From Ureaplasma sp. (GTDB lineage Bacteria; Bacillota_I; Bacilli_A; Mycoplasmatales; Mycoplasmoidaceae), in NCBI GenBank assembly GCA_020024775.1, contig JAHHTF010000034.1, positions 1 to 5,201 of the forward strand: a stretch of 5,201 bases of DNA, written 5' to 3'. Within the stretch, counting starts at the first letter, position 1, and the number at the start of each line of letters is the position of its first letter. This document shows, piece after piece, positions 1-5,201 of this stretch. The position numbers and the translations under genes were made by a program. The notes below the pieces were generated by a model. It ran no database searches, was not told where the DNA came from, and saw only the letters and a program-made list of their open reading frames with translations.

Positions 1-115
1 ATTATATCAATCGAAATGATTGAACAGCGGATTCCACACGGAATTTAAATTACCCTTCAAATTGCTAAAAATTGGCAATAATTTTTTAAAACAAAATTTG
101 AATAAATATTCTTAA
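1..115. other. unassigned open edge, possible gene remnant
   Basis: No gene can be identified here. On the + strand all three frames are open from the left edge and close at 46-48, 66-68 and 113-115, so the end of a gene lying mostly outside the window is possible in any of them. The frame ending at 46-48 reads ...EMIEQRIPHGI, and the hairpin at 61-79 follows it at terminator distance. The minus strand is also open for about 38 codons up to the edge but has no ATG start and contains a TGG, unlike the genes further right. I do not recognise any of these peptides. Confidence 0.2.
61..87 (+). terminator. weak rho-independent terminator candidate
   Basis: ATTGC (61-65) pairs with GCAAT (75-79), with a possible T-G wobble inside, a 7-9 nt loop, and a run of six T at 82-87. 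The stem is short and AT-rich, so it is weak. It could end an upstream gene whose stop is at 46-48 or 66-68. Confidence 0.3.
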
Positions 116-170
116 AATTAATAAATTGCTTTGTAATTATTGATACTTATAAGTGGCATTATTTGACAGA

Positions 171-219
171 TTATTAAATTTATTATTGAATACAGTTATT
201 TTTATAATAAATTTAATAA
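171..219. repeat. perfect 16-bp AT-only inverted repeat
   Basis: TTATTAAATTTATTAT at 171-186 is exactly reverse-complemented at 204-219, with a 17-nt spacer. It lies about 11 bp upstream of the presumed -35 region of the Dam gene. It has no G or C and no following T-run on the + strand, so it is a poor terminator. A dyad operator, a cruciform or the end of a lost mobile element are all possible. A perfect TTGACA hexamer lies just upstream at 163-168, but the only -10 at proper spacing (TTGAAT, 186-191) is poor. Confidence 0.6.
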
Positions 220-229
220 CAGTATCATC

Positions 230-258
230 CTGTTTTTCTGATCCCGAGATTATATAAT
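230..258 (+). promoter_or_regulatory. promoter of the Dam/DpnII pair
   Basis: A consensus -10 box TATAAT lies at 253-258. The matching -35 region at 17 bp spacing (230-235) is a poor match, which is usual for AT-rich mollicute promoters. Transcription would start near 265, giving a leader of about 30 nt. A GATC site (240-243), the target of the encoded methylase, falls between -35 and -10. Confidence 0.5.
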
Positions 259-259
259 C

Positions 260-271
260 GTTACATGTAAC
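260..271. promoter_or_regulatory. 12-bp palindrome over the Dam transcription start
   Basis: GTTACATGTAAC is a perfect palindrome placed one base downstream of the -10 box, covering the predicted start site. This is a classic position for a repressor operator. No regulator is encoded in the window, so the role is inferred from position only. Confidence 0.35.
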
Positions 272-282
272 ACAATCGATTT

Positions 283-288
283 AGGGAG
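283..288 (+). promoter_or_regulatory. ribosome binding site of Dam gene
   Basis: AGGGAG lies 6 nt before the ATG at 295, a good Shine-Dalgarno match that supports this start over the later in-frame ATGs at 526 and 784. Confidence 0.75.
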
Positions 289-294
289 TAGTTT

Positions 295-1149
295 ATGGAT
301 CAATTTCAAAAAAGAATTAAACCATTCGTAAAATGAGCTGGTGGCAAAACTCAAATTTTAAATGAAATCCATCAATTAGTTCCTCAAGATTTTAATCGGA
401 TTGTTGAACCATTCGTCGGTGGTGGGAGTGTTTTCTTATCATTTCCAGAAAAACCAGCTTTAATCAATGACCTTAATAAAGAGCTCATTACCACATATCA
501 CCAAGTCAAAAGAAACCCTAGCAAAATGATAGAGGTGATTGATACTTTTGTGGAGGCTTATAATTTAAACCCTGAACAAGAATTCTTTAACTTAAGAGAC
601 CAATTTAAGCCTGAATTAGCACCGAAAGGATATAAGCAAGCATCTATTAGTGCTCGGTTTATTTTTATTAATAAAACATGTTTTAATGGCCTTTATCAGG
701 TTAATAGTCAAGGGATTTTTAATACCCCTTGAAACAAAAAGGACCATGTTGTTCAAAGCACAATTGCTGACTTTGAAAATATTATGTTAATGCATAAGCG
801 ATTACAAAATACCAAGGTGTATCATGCTGACTTTAGCAGATTAACTAAAATGCTTGTTCCTGGGGATTTTGTATTTGTTGATCCACCTTATGATAGTGAT
901 ACTTCTACATTTGATTCTTATACCAAACAATCATTTGGTAAAAGAGGCCAAGAAAGATTGTTTCATTGATTAGAAAGATTAACTGAAAAGGGAATCAAGT
1001 GAATGTTAACTAATCATGACACCAAATTAATTAGAGAACTTTATGGCGACAAATATAATATTAAAGTAGTGACAGTGAATCGTTTTATTAACGCAGATGC
1101 CACGAAGAGAACTAAGATAACTAAAGAAGTTATTATTACAAATTACTAG
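295..1149 (+). CDS. dam: GATC-specific N6-adenine methyltransferase (Dam/DpnM type)
   Basis: This 284-residue protein transfers a methyl group from S-adenosylmethionine to the N6 of adenine in DNA. It has the alpha-class (D12) motif order: FVKWAGGK at residues 11-18, the SAM-binding EPFVGGG at 38-44, and the catalytic DPPY at 196-199. The segment TSTFDSYT after DPPY and the stretch FNGLYQVNSQGIFN closely resemble M.DpnII (DpnM) and E. coli Dam as I recall them, so GATC is the likely target. Length is normal for the family (about 270-285 residues). Four in-frame TGA codons encode Trp14, 146, 225 and 236; the first is in the invariant FVKWAGGK motif, which establishes the UGA=Trp code. It is the first gene of a pair, 8 nt ahead of the DpnII-like nuclease gene, and would protect DNA from that enzyme. 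With the nuclease frameshifted it may now act as an orphan methylase. Confidence 0.95.
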
Positions 1150-1152
1150 GAA
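1148..1152 (+). promoter_or_regulatory. ribosome binding site overlapping the dam stop
   Basis: AGGAA overlaps the TAG stop of the methylase gene and lies 5 nt before ATG 1158. It supports that start and suggests translational coupling, so that methylase is made before nuclease. Confidence 0.6.
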
Positions 1153-1157
1153 CAATC

Positions 1158-2083
1158 ATGGTCGCAACCGATAAGAAAAATAAAACAGAAAATTTAACCC
1201 CTAAAACCCAAGATTTTTTAGATAGTTTAATTGGAGTCAACTATACTTGCTCTAATTTCTTAAATTTAGACATTCTAGATAAATTAAGTGAATATCAAGA
1301 TAATGAAACTATTAAAAAACTATCTACCCTTTGTATTTATGATCCAGAGTAACCAATCCAAAGTCAAAAGCTATTAAAAATCGTTTTTATGAAATTTATA
1401 CCCCTGAAATTCATAATGAAATATTCTATTTTTTGCTTAGTTTTTTAACTGTTGATATGAATGCGAGCAAGAAAAAACAAGAGCCAGTTCTTCGCTATTT
1501 ATCAAATACACTACATATTGAAAAGAACCAAAAGATTGATGCCAAAGTTATTTCTTATTATAAAGACGATAAAAACATTGGTCCTGATGAACTTTTTCGT
1601 TTAATTGTAGATGCCAACATGATGCCCCATATTTTTCAAAAAGGAATGGATTTATCTAGTTTTCTATTTGGGGTTTTATCAGGCCGATATTCTAATGCCA
1701 GAAAGAATGTTTATGGTTCTTTAAATGAACATATTATTCAATCTATTTTAGAAAGCAATAATGTTGAATATAAAAAACAGGATAGTAGCCTGATGGAAAA
1801 CAAGCGATTTGATTTTAGTTTTGTTATTAATGATCAAACATATGTTTTAGAAACTAATTTCTTCAATAACACAGGCTCAAAGGTTATCTCAGAAGGTAAA
1901 CGATTTGCTGCGTTACAAGAAAATATAAAGCAATCCCATCCTGAATTAAAATTCATTTATGTAACCGATGGTGACGGTTGAAAAGCCCAACCTCAGTTTT
2001 TAAATGAAATTATTAATTCTGTTGAAATGGTTTTCAACATCAATCAATTTAAAGAATGAATCGAAAAAGAAACTAGTAAATAA
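1158..2083 (+). pseudogene. dpnII: DpnII-family GATC restriction endonuclease, frameshifted
   Basis: Two frames together encode a DpnII/MboI-type nuclease that cuts unmethylated GATC. Frame A runs from ATG 1158 to TAA 1350-1352 (64 residues). Frame B is open from 1316 and ends at TAA 2081-2083. One extra base in the A6 tract at 1314-1319 would join them into a 308-residue protein, against about 288 for DpnII. Support for the family: DSLIG near residue 22, SNARKN, KRFDF (D219), LETNFF (E232, N234), GSK (240-242) and VTDGDGW (269-275) line up in order with recalled DpnII (RFDF, EVNFYSGSGSK, ITDGQGW). D219, E232 and possibly K242 are the likely metal-binding PD-(D/E)xK-type residues. Three in-frame TGA codons (1340, 1979, 2057) encode Trp. 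The catalytic part is intact but has no good start of its own, so active enzyme needs frameshifting, a reverting mutation or a sequence correction. Confidence covers the family; the broken state depends on one base. Confidence 0.85.
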
Positions 2084-2085
2084 AT

Positions 2086-2116
2086 AAAATCCTATAGGTT
2101 ACATCTATAGGATTTT
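2086..2116. terminator. bidirectional terminator between convergent nuclease genes
   Basis: AAAATCCTATAG (2086-2097) and CTATAGGATTTT (2105-2116) form a perfect 12-bp stem with a 7-nt loop. The A-run and T-run at the stem ends give U-tracts in both directions. It starts 3 nt after the DpnII-like stop and ends 3 nt before the stop of the leftward Sau3AI-like gene, so it can end both transcripts. Confidence 0.85.
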
Positions 2117-2118
2117 TG

Positions 2119-3642
2119 TTACTTCTTTTTGATTATTGGTAACTTAATCAAATCTTGGAGATATTTCTTATTAAGAAAAAAGCATGAGTTGGTGTAGGAA
2201 TGTTCTTTTTGGATTTTATCCACAAATAATTGATCATCTTTGCTTAATTCATAGGCTTCTAAATTATTAAAAATAACTTTAGTGTCATCAGGAAGTTTAT
2301 TCATATGCATTCGATTGCTTGCGTGAGGACGAACATGAAACATTTCATTGTTACTTGATTTCGGGAAGTTATTTTTAAAACTACCATTTTGTGAAACTAA
2401 TGCTGCTGGTTTGTATTCTAAAATCAAACTCTGTTCTAGAATTTCTTTAGTTTTGTTTATAACTAATGAAGCATTATTTAATTCAACTTCATTAAATTTG
2501 TGAAGAACAATTTTCTTTAAATAAACTTCATTTTCAATCTTTTTAGAAATCATAAAAATGAAAGTGTTATTTTGCAATTCTTGATAGAATGTAGGTTCAT
2601 TTTTATAGTCATTTGAGTGTAATTCTAAATATTGAAAAGATCTAAACGACATATCTTCGTGGATGCGATTATTTTCATCAACACTAATTGTCTTAATTTT
2701 ATAGTCTTTTGATACTAATCATTTCTTGAAGATAGTAATGTCAATGTTTTCAATATCTCCAGCTTCAGAATTAGTAATTAAATAATCCATTAAAAATGAA
2801 GTTAAACTGTGAGCGTTTTGACCTTTAGAGTGGGTACTTTTGCCAAGTCTTTCATACATTTTAGTTTTCTTTGGTTCAAGATCAATATTTGCAATTCTAT
2901 TTAGGGCATTATCAAGGTTATCAAACATGAGACGATTTTCATGGGTTTGCTCAATTGAGAATGTTTTAGTTACATCATCAAAATGTTCATTTAGAATTTT
3001 GGTCATAAAAGACGTTTTTAAGGCTCAAGCACGAGGTTTAACGTCTTCACCATTATAATTGGTTGTAACACTAGAATTCGCTGATTTAGTACATAATTCA
3101 AGGATTTGGGTATCAGATGAACTAATTGTTTTAATCTGGTTATTTATAACTTTATTTCTAAGAATTTCATAATCTTGGTAAATAGTTTCTTTATCTTCAT
3201 TAGAAATATGGTCTAAGAAATTGTTAAGAAAACCCCCTAAAAATTTGAAATCACTAACATCATTTCCCTTAACGTATTCATAACAGACATAAAGAACATT
3301 TTTAATCTTTGAAATATTTTCATTTTCTTCTAGATTTTTCGATTTAAGTTCATCAAAATTAGCTTTTGAAATAATCAAGCGTTCCTTAGAGGCAGGCTTA
3401 TTATCCTTATTCATTTTGATACCAATCGTTTTTAATTCAACATTGCCGAGATCAGGCATAGAAATATTGTTGTTTTCTAAACCAATATATTTTTCTACTA
3501 ATTGGCCGATTTGACCCTTGTTTTTACTATTTAATTCAACATTAAGCATTTGGCTAATGTCACCAACGGTTCGATTTTTGAGGTCGTTAATCTTTTCATT
3601 TACCTCTTTATAACTAAGTGGATTAATAAGATTTTTTGGCAT
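2119..3642 (-). CDS. sau3AIR: Sau3AI-family GATC restriction endonuclease (MutH-like)
   Basis: This 507-residue protein (Sau3AI is about 489) is predicted to cut 5' of GATC. The N-terminal domain is MutH-like: NKGQIGQLVEKYIG (41-54) parallels MutH, with K42 and E50, and is followed by D64 and VELK (E69, K71), giving the full E/D/ExK metal-binding set. PASKERL (83-89) matches the Sau3AI SSKERL. The second half resembles the Sau3AI C-terminal domain, known as a second DNA-binding, allosteric MutH-like fold: KTSFMTKIL (209-217), MSFRSFQ (331-337) and HVRPH (436-440). TGA codons at residues 206 and 309 must be read as Trp; under the standard code the gene falls into three pieces that all share this frame. 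It converges on the DpnII-like gene and diverges from its presumed partner methylase. The Shine-Dalgarno is weak (GAAAG, 8 nt before ATG), which may keep nuclease levels low. It appears intact. Confidence 0.93.
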
Positions 3643-3677
3643 ATTTTTTACTTTCGCTTTATCTTTAATTTTATGCT

Positions 3678-3706
3678 ATCATAACTTAAATTTATCATTA
3701 AATTTA
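3678..3706 (-). promoter_or_regulatory. promoter of the Sau3AI-like nuclease gene
   Basis: Read on the minus strand, TATGAT (3683-3678) is a good -10 box, giving a leader of roughly 30 nt before the ATG at 3642. The -35 region at 3701-3706 is a poor match and lies inside the tandem 12-mers. Confidence 0.4.
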
Positions 3707-3711
3707 TCATT
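3688..3711. repeat. two tandem 12-bp repeats in the divergent promoter region
   Basis: AAATTTATCATT occurs twice back to back (3688-3699, 3700-3711) and the next bases continue the pattern (AA). The array sits between the -10 boxes of the two divergent genes and overlaps the -35 region of each, so one bound protein could control both nuclease and methylase. No C-protein gene is visible here, and a chance AT-rich duplication is possible. Confidence 0.6.
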
Positions 3712-3736
3712 AAGCAAAATCAGTTTTATATATAAT
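3708..3736 (+). promoter_or_regulatory. promoter of the C5-cytosine methyltransferase gene
   Basis: A consensus -10 TATAAT lies at 3731-3736, only 7 nt before the ATG at 3744. Transcription should therefore begin at or within a base or two of the start codon. There is no Shine-Dalgarno upstream, so the mRNA is probably leaderless. The -35 region (about 3708-3713) is weak and overlaps the tandem repeats. Confidence 0.5.
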
Positions 3737-3743
3737 TAATCTT

Positions 3744-5009
3744 ATGAAAAAAAGCGTCATTGAACTTTTTGCCGGTGTTGGAGGGTTCCGAGTAGGGTTA
3801 AACAACATTACTGAATTTGATGAAAATGGACGTGCTATTGAAAATGGAGATTGAAAATTTGTCTTCACTAATCAATGAGAACCAGCTTCAAAAATTCAAG
3901 ATGCCTTTAATTGCTATTCTACCCGTTTCGGGCAACAACATAAATTAGCAAATGTTAATATTTGCGATGTTGATTTCAATCAAATCCCTAATGCCAACCT
4001 ATTAGTTGGTGGTTTTCCTTGTCAAGACTATTCAGTAGCTAGCACTCTTGCTAATTCAAAAGGAATTGAGGGGAAAAAAGGGGTTTTGTTCTGAGAAATT
4101 AAACGGATTTTAGAAACCAAAGACGTTCCATTTTTCTTGTTAGAAAATGTTGACCGCCTTTTAATTTCACCAAACAAGCAAAAAGGACGTGATTTTGCTA
4201 TTATGCTAAAAGTCTTCCAAAAATTAGGCTATTTAGTGCAATGACGTGTTGTCAATGCGGCTAATTACGGATCAGTCCAAAAAAGAAGAAGAGTCTTTAT
4301 TTTTGGAGCTAAATTAAATACTAATTACGCTCAAACAGTATATAGCGAAATTAATAACGAATTGGAAGAATATTTAGCTAAAAAATCATTTTTTAGTACA
4401 GTTTTTCCTTATATGAAAGCCTCATCAACTTATAAATTAGATTTAGGTGATGGCACTAGTGATAATGAAATTATGGAAATTTCGGACAATTTCGTCGGTC
4501 GTTTTTATAATTATGGAATTATGGTTGATGGTCAGGTGTATATGAAACATGTTGAAAATAACAGCGATTATCATGTTGCCTTAAGTTCAATTCGTGATTA
4601 TGAAACTGATAAAGAAAATTTTTATTTATCTGAAAATCAAGTTGAAAAGATTTCATATCAAAAAAGTAATAAAAGAATTTTAAGAATAGATAAAAATACT
4701 GGCTATGAATATTATTATTCAGAAGGCAAAATGAGTTTTCCTGACGAATGAAATGCTCCAGGTCGCACCCTTTTAACAAGTGAAACATCATTATCCAGAA
4801 CCACCCATGTTGTTCGTGAAGATAATGGTAAATTAAGATTTCTAACCCCAATTGAAGCTGAAAGAATGCAATCCTTCCCAACTAATTGAACAAATACTGG
4901 AATGACGACTAAAAAACGCTATTTTATGATGGGGAATGCCCTTGTTACTTTGCTAGTTAAGAAAATGGGCCAAGAAATTAATAAAATTTTTAAAAAAGAA
5001 ACGAAATAG
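3744..5009 (+). CDS. sau3AIM: C5-cytosine DNA methyltransferase, M.Sau3AI type (GATC)
   Basis: This 421-residue enzyme (M.Sau3AI is about 412) methylates C5 of cytosine, predicted within GATC. Motif I ELFAGVGGF is at residues 7-15, the catalytic loop GGFPCQDYS has nucleophile Cys93, motif VI LENVDR has E134, and motif VIII QKRRR is at 179-183. A target-recognition region spans roughly 200-340, followed by RTLLTSE, LTPIEAER and motif X GNAL at 397-400. NQWEPASKIQ, GKKGVLFW, LLENVDRLL, KGRDFA, YYYSEGKMS and SNKRI match M.Sau3AI as I recall it, so the specificity call rests on more than the general C5 fold. Six TGA codons encode Trp37, 45, 117, 167, 336 and 382. In motif X the usual proline is leucine (L403). 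It is divergent from the Sau3AI-like nuclease and should protect DNA from it. No frameshift is seen. ATG 3744 is chosen because it places motif I at the normal N-terminal position. Confidence 0.95.
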
Positions 5010-5011
5010 AT

Positions 5012-5058
5012 AAGTACTGCTAATGGTATTTAATATACACAACAAGCAGTATTTTTTT
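5012..5058 (+). terminator. rho-independent terminator after the C5 methyltransferase
   Basis: AAGTACTGCT (5012-5021) pairs with AGCAGTATTT (5045-5054), including one G-T wobble, and a run of seven T covers 5052-5058. The 23-nt loop can fold further (GTAT with ATAC). It begins 2 nt after the stop codon. Confidence 0.75.
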
Positions 5059-5086
5059 ATTATCATTCCACAATTAGGTTATTATA

Positions 5087-5113
5087 TTGACCTTTTTTTA
5101 TATATAGTAAAAT
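5087..5113 (+). promoter_or_regulatory. possible promoter for the right-edge gene
   Basis: TTGACC (5087-5092) resembles a -35 box, and TAAAAT (5108-5113) is a possible -10 at a short 15-bp spacing. The surroundings are nearly all A and T, so alternative -10 boxes exist. Transcription starting near 5120 would put the hairpin at 5131-5165 at the front of the leader. Confidence 0.35.
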
Positions 5114-5130
5114 AATAAAATCGTGGGACT

Positions 5131-5168
5131 AAGCTCGAATTGTGTTTGAAGCACAAGGAGAGCTTTTT
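5131..5168 (+). promoter_or_regulatory. structured 5' leader hairpin hiding a ribosome binding site
   Basis: AAGCTC (5131-5136) pairs with GAGCTT (5160-5165), and TTGTGT (5140-5145) pairs with GCACAA (5151-5156) around a 5-nt loop. The two stems are joined by a symmetric 3x3 purine loop (GAA against GGA) that could form G-A pairs. A T-run (5164-5168) overlaps the end of the stem. The only good Shine-Dalgarno, AAGGAG (5155-5160), is inside the right arm. It could be a terminator/attenuator or a translation-control hairpin. It matches no riboswitch class I know. Confidence 0.5.
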
Positions 5169-5170
5169 CT

Positions 5171-5201
5171 ATGTTACTAGACAGTCCAATAAATTTGATT
5201 G
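5171..5201 (+). CDS. start of an unidentified gene, cut by the window edge
   Basis: ATG 5171 opens a frame with ten complete codons (MLLDSPINLI) that runs off the right edge. AAGGAG lies 10 nt upstream, slightly far but strong for this genome. The peptide is too short to identify. No conclusion can be drawn about whether it belongs to the restriction island. Confidence 0.4.
   Translation, partial: MLLDSPINLI

Noticed and set aside
163..191. Second Dam promoter from the perfect TTGACA at 163-168
   Set aside because: The -10 at proper spacing (TTGAAT) is poor and lies in the inverted repeat; the TATAAT at 253-258 is a better match and closer to the gene.
526..969. Two separate small genes (526-732 and 784-969)
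   Set aside because: Both are internal parts of the adenine methylase, separated only by TGA codons that encode Trp.
1314..1320. Classical programmed -1 frameshift heptamer
   Set aside because: The zero-frame codons are AAA AAA preceded by T, so the P-site tRNA would re-pair with TAA after slipping. This is not a standard X XXY YYZ site, and there is no obvious downstream stem. Slippage on A6 remains possible, but I do not call it programmed.
2840..3058. 72-residue + strand open frame
   Set aside because: It is antisense to the Sau3AI-like nuclease gene, has no ribosome binding site or recognisable motif, and is explained as a shadow.
2119..3642. Three separate leftward small genes
   Set aside because: All three share one frame and are interrupted only by TGA; homology to Sau3AI runs through the joins, so they are one gene.
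4519..4881. 120-residue - strand open frame
   Set aside because: It is antisense to the C5 methyltransferase, has low-complexity hydrophobic and Tyr/Phe/His-rich content, and has no independent support.
1..5201. CRISPR array, tRNA or rRNA genes
   Set aside because: No regularly spaced repeats and no tRNA- or rRNA-like conserved segments were seen on either strand.

Overview
The window is AT-rich and reads in UGA-as-tryptophan code (genetic code 4). Every intact protein here needs in-frame TGA read as Trp: 15 of 15 tryptophans are TGA and none is TGG. This points to a mollicute (Mycoplasma, Ureaplasma, Spiroplasma or relatives). With the standard code the genes break into the short fragments a naive ORF caller would report.

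Layout. Positions 1-294 hold no convincing gene: an unassigned open edge, a weak terminator-like hairpin, a perfect 16-bp AT-only inverted repeat, and a promoter with a 12-bp palindrome. Next comes a rightward pair: a Dam/DpnM-type adenine methyltransferase (295-1149), followed 8 nt later by a DpnII-family endonuclease (1158-2083) split by a one-base frameshift at an A6 tract. A bidirectional terminator (2086-2116) separates this pair from a leftward Sau3AI-family endonuclease (3642-2119). A 101-bp divergent intergenic region with two tandem 12-mers follows. Then comes a rightward Sau3AI-type C5-cytosine methyltransferase (3744-5009) with its own terminator (5012-5054). The right edge carries a structured 5' leader (5131-5170) and the first codons of an unidentified gene (5171 to the edge).

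How the genes work together. By homology the window is a compact GATC island with two complete-looking but chemically different restriction-modification systems for the same site. The DpnII type protects by N6-adenine methylation. The Sau3AI type protects by C5-cytosine methylation. From established enzymology, DpnII/MboI is blocked by GmATC but not by GATmC, and Sau3AI has the reverse sensitivity, so neither methylase protects against the other system's nuclease. If both work, the host carries doubly methylated GATC, and incoming DNA would need both marks to escape. The frameshift suggests the DpnII nuclease is off in this sequence (mutation, phase-variable state or sequencing error). That would leave Dam as an orphan methylase beside an apparently intact Sau3AI system. 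No controller-protein gene is seen; the tandem repeats and palindromes near the promoters are the best regulatory candidates.
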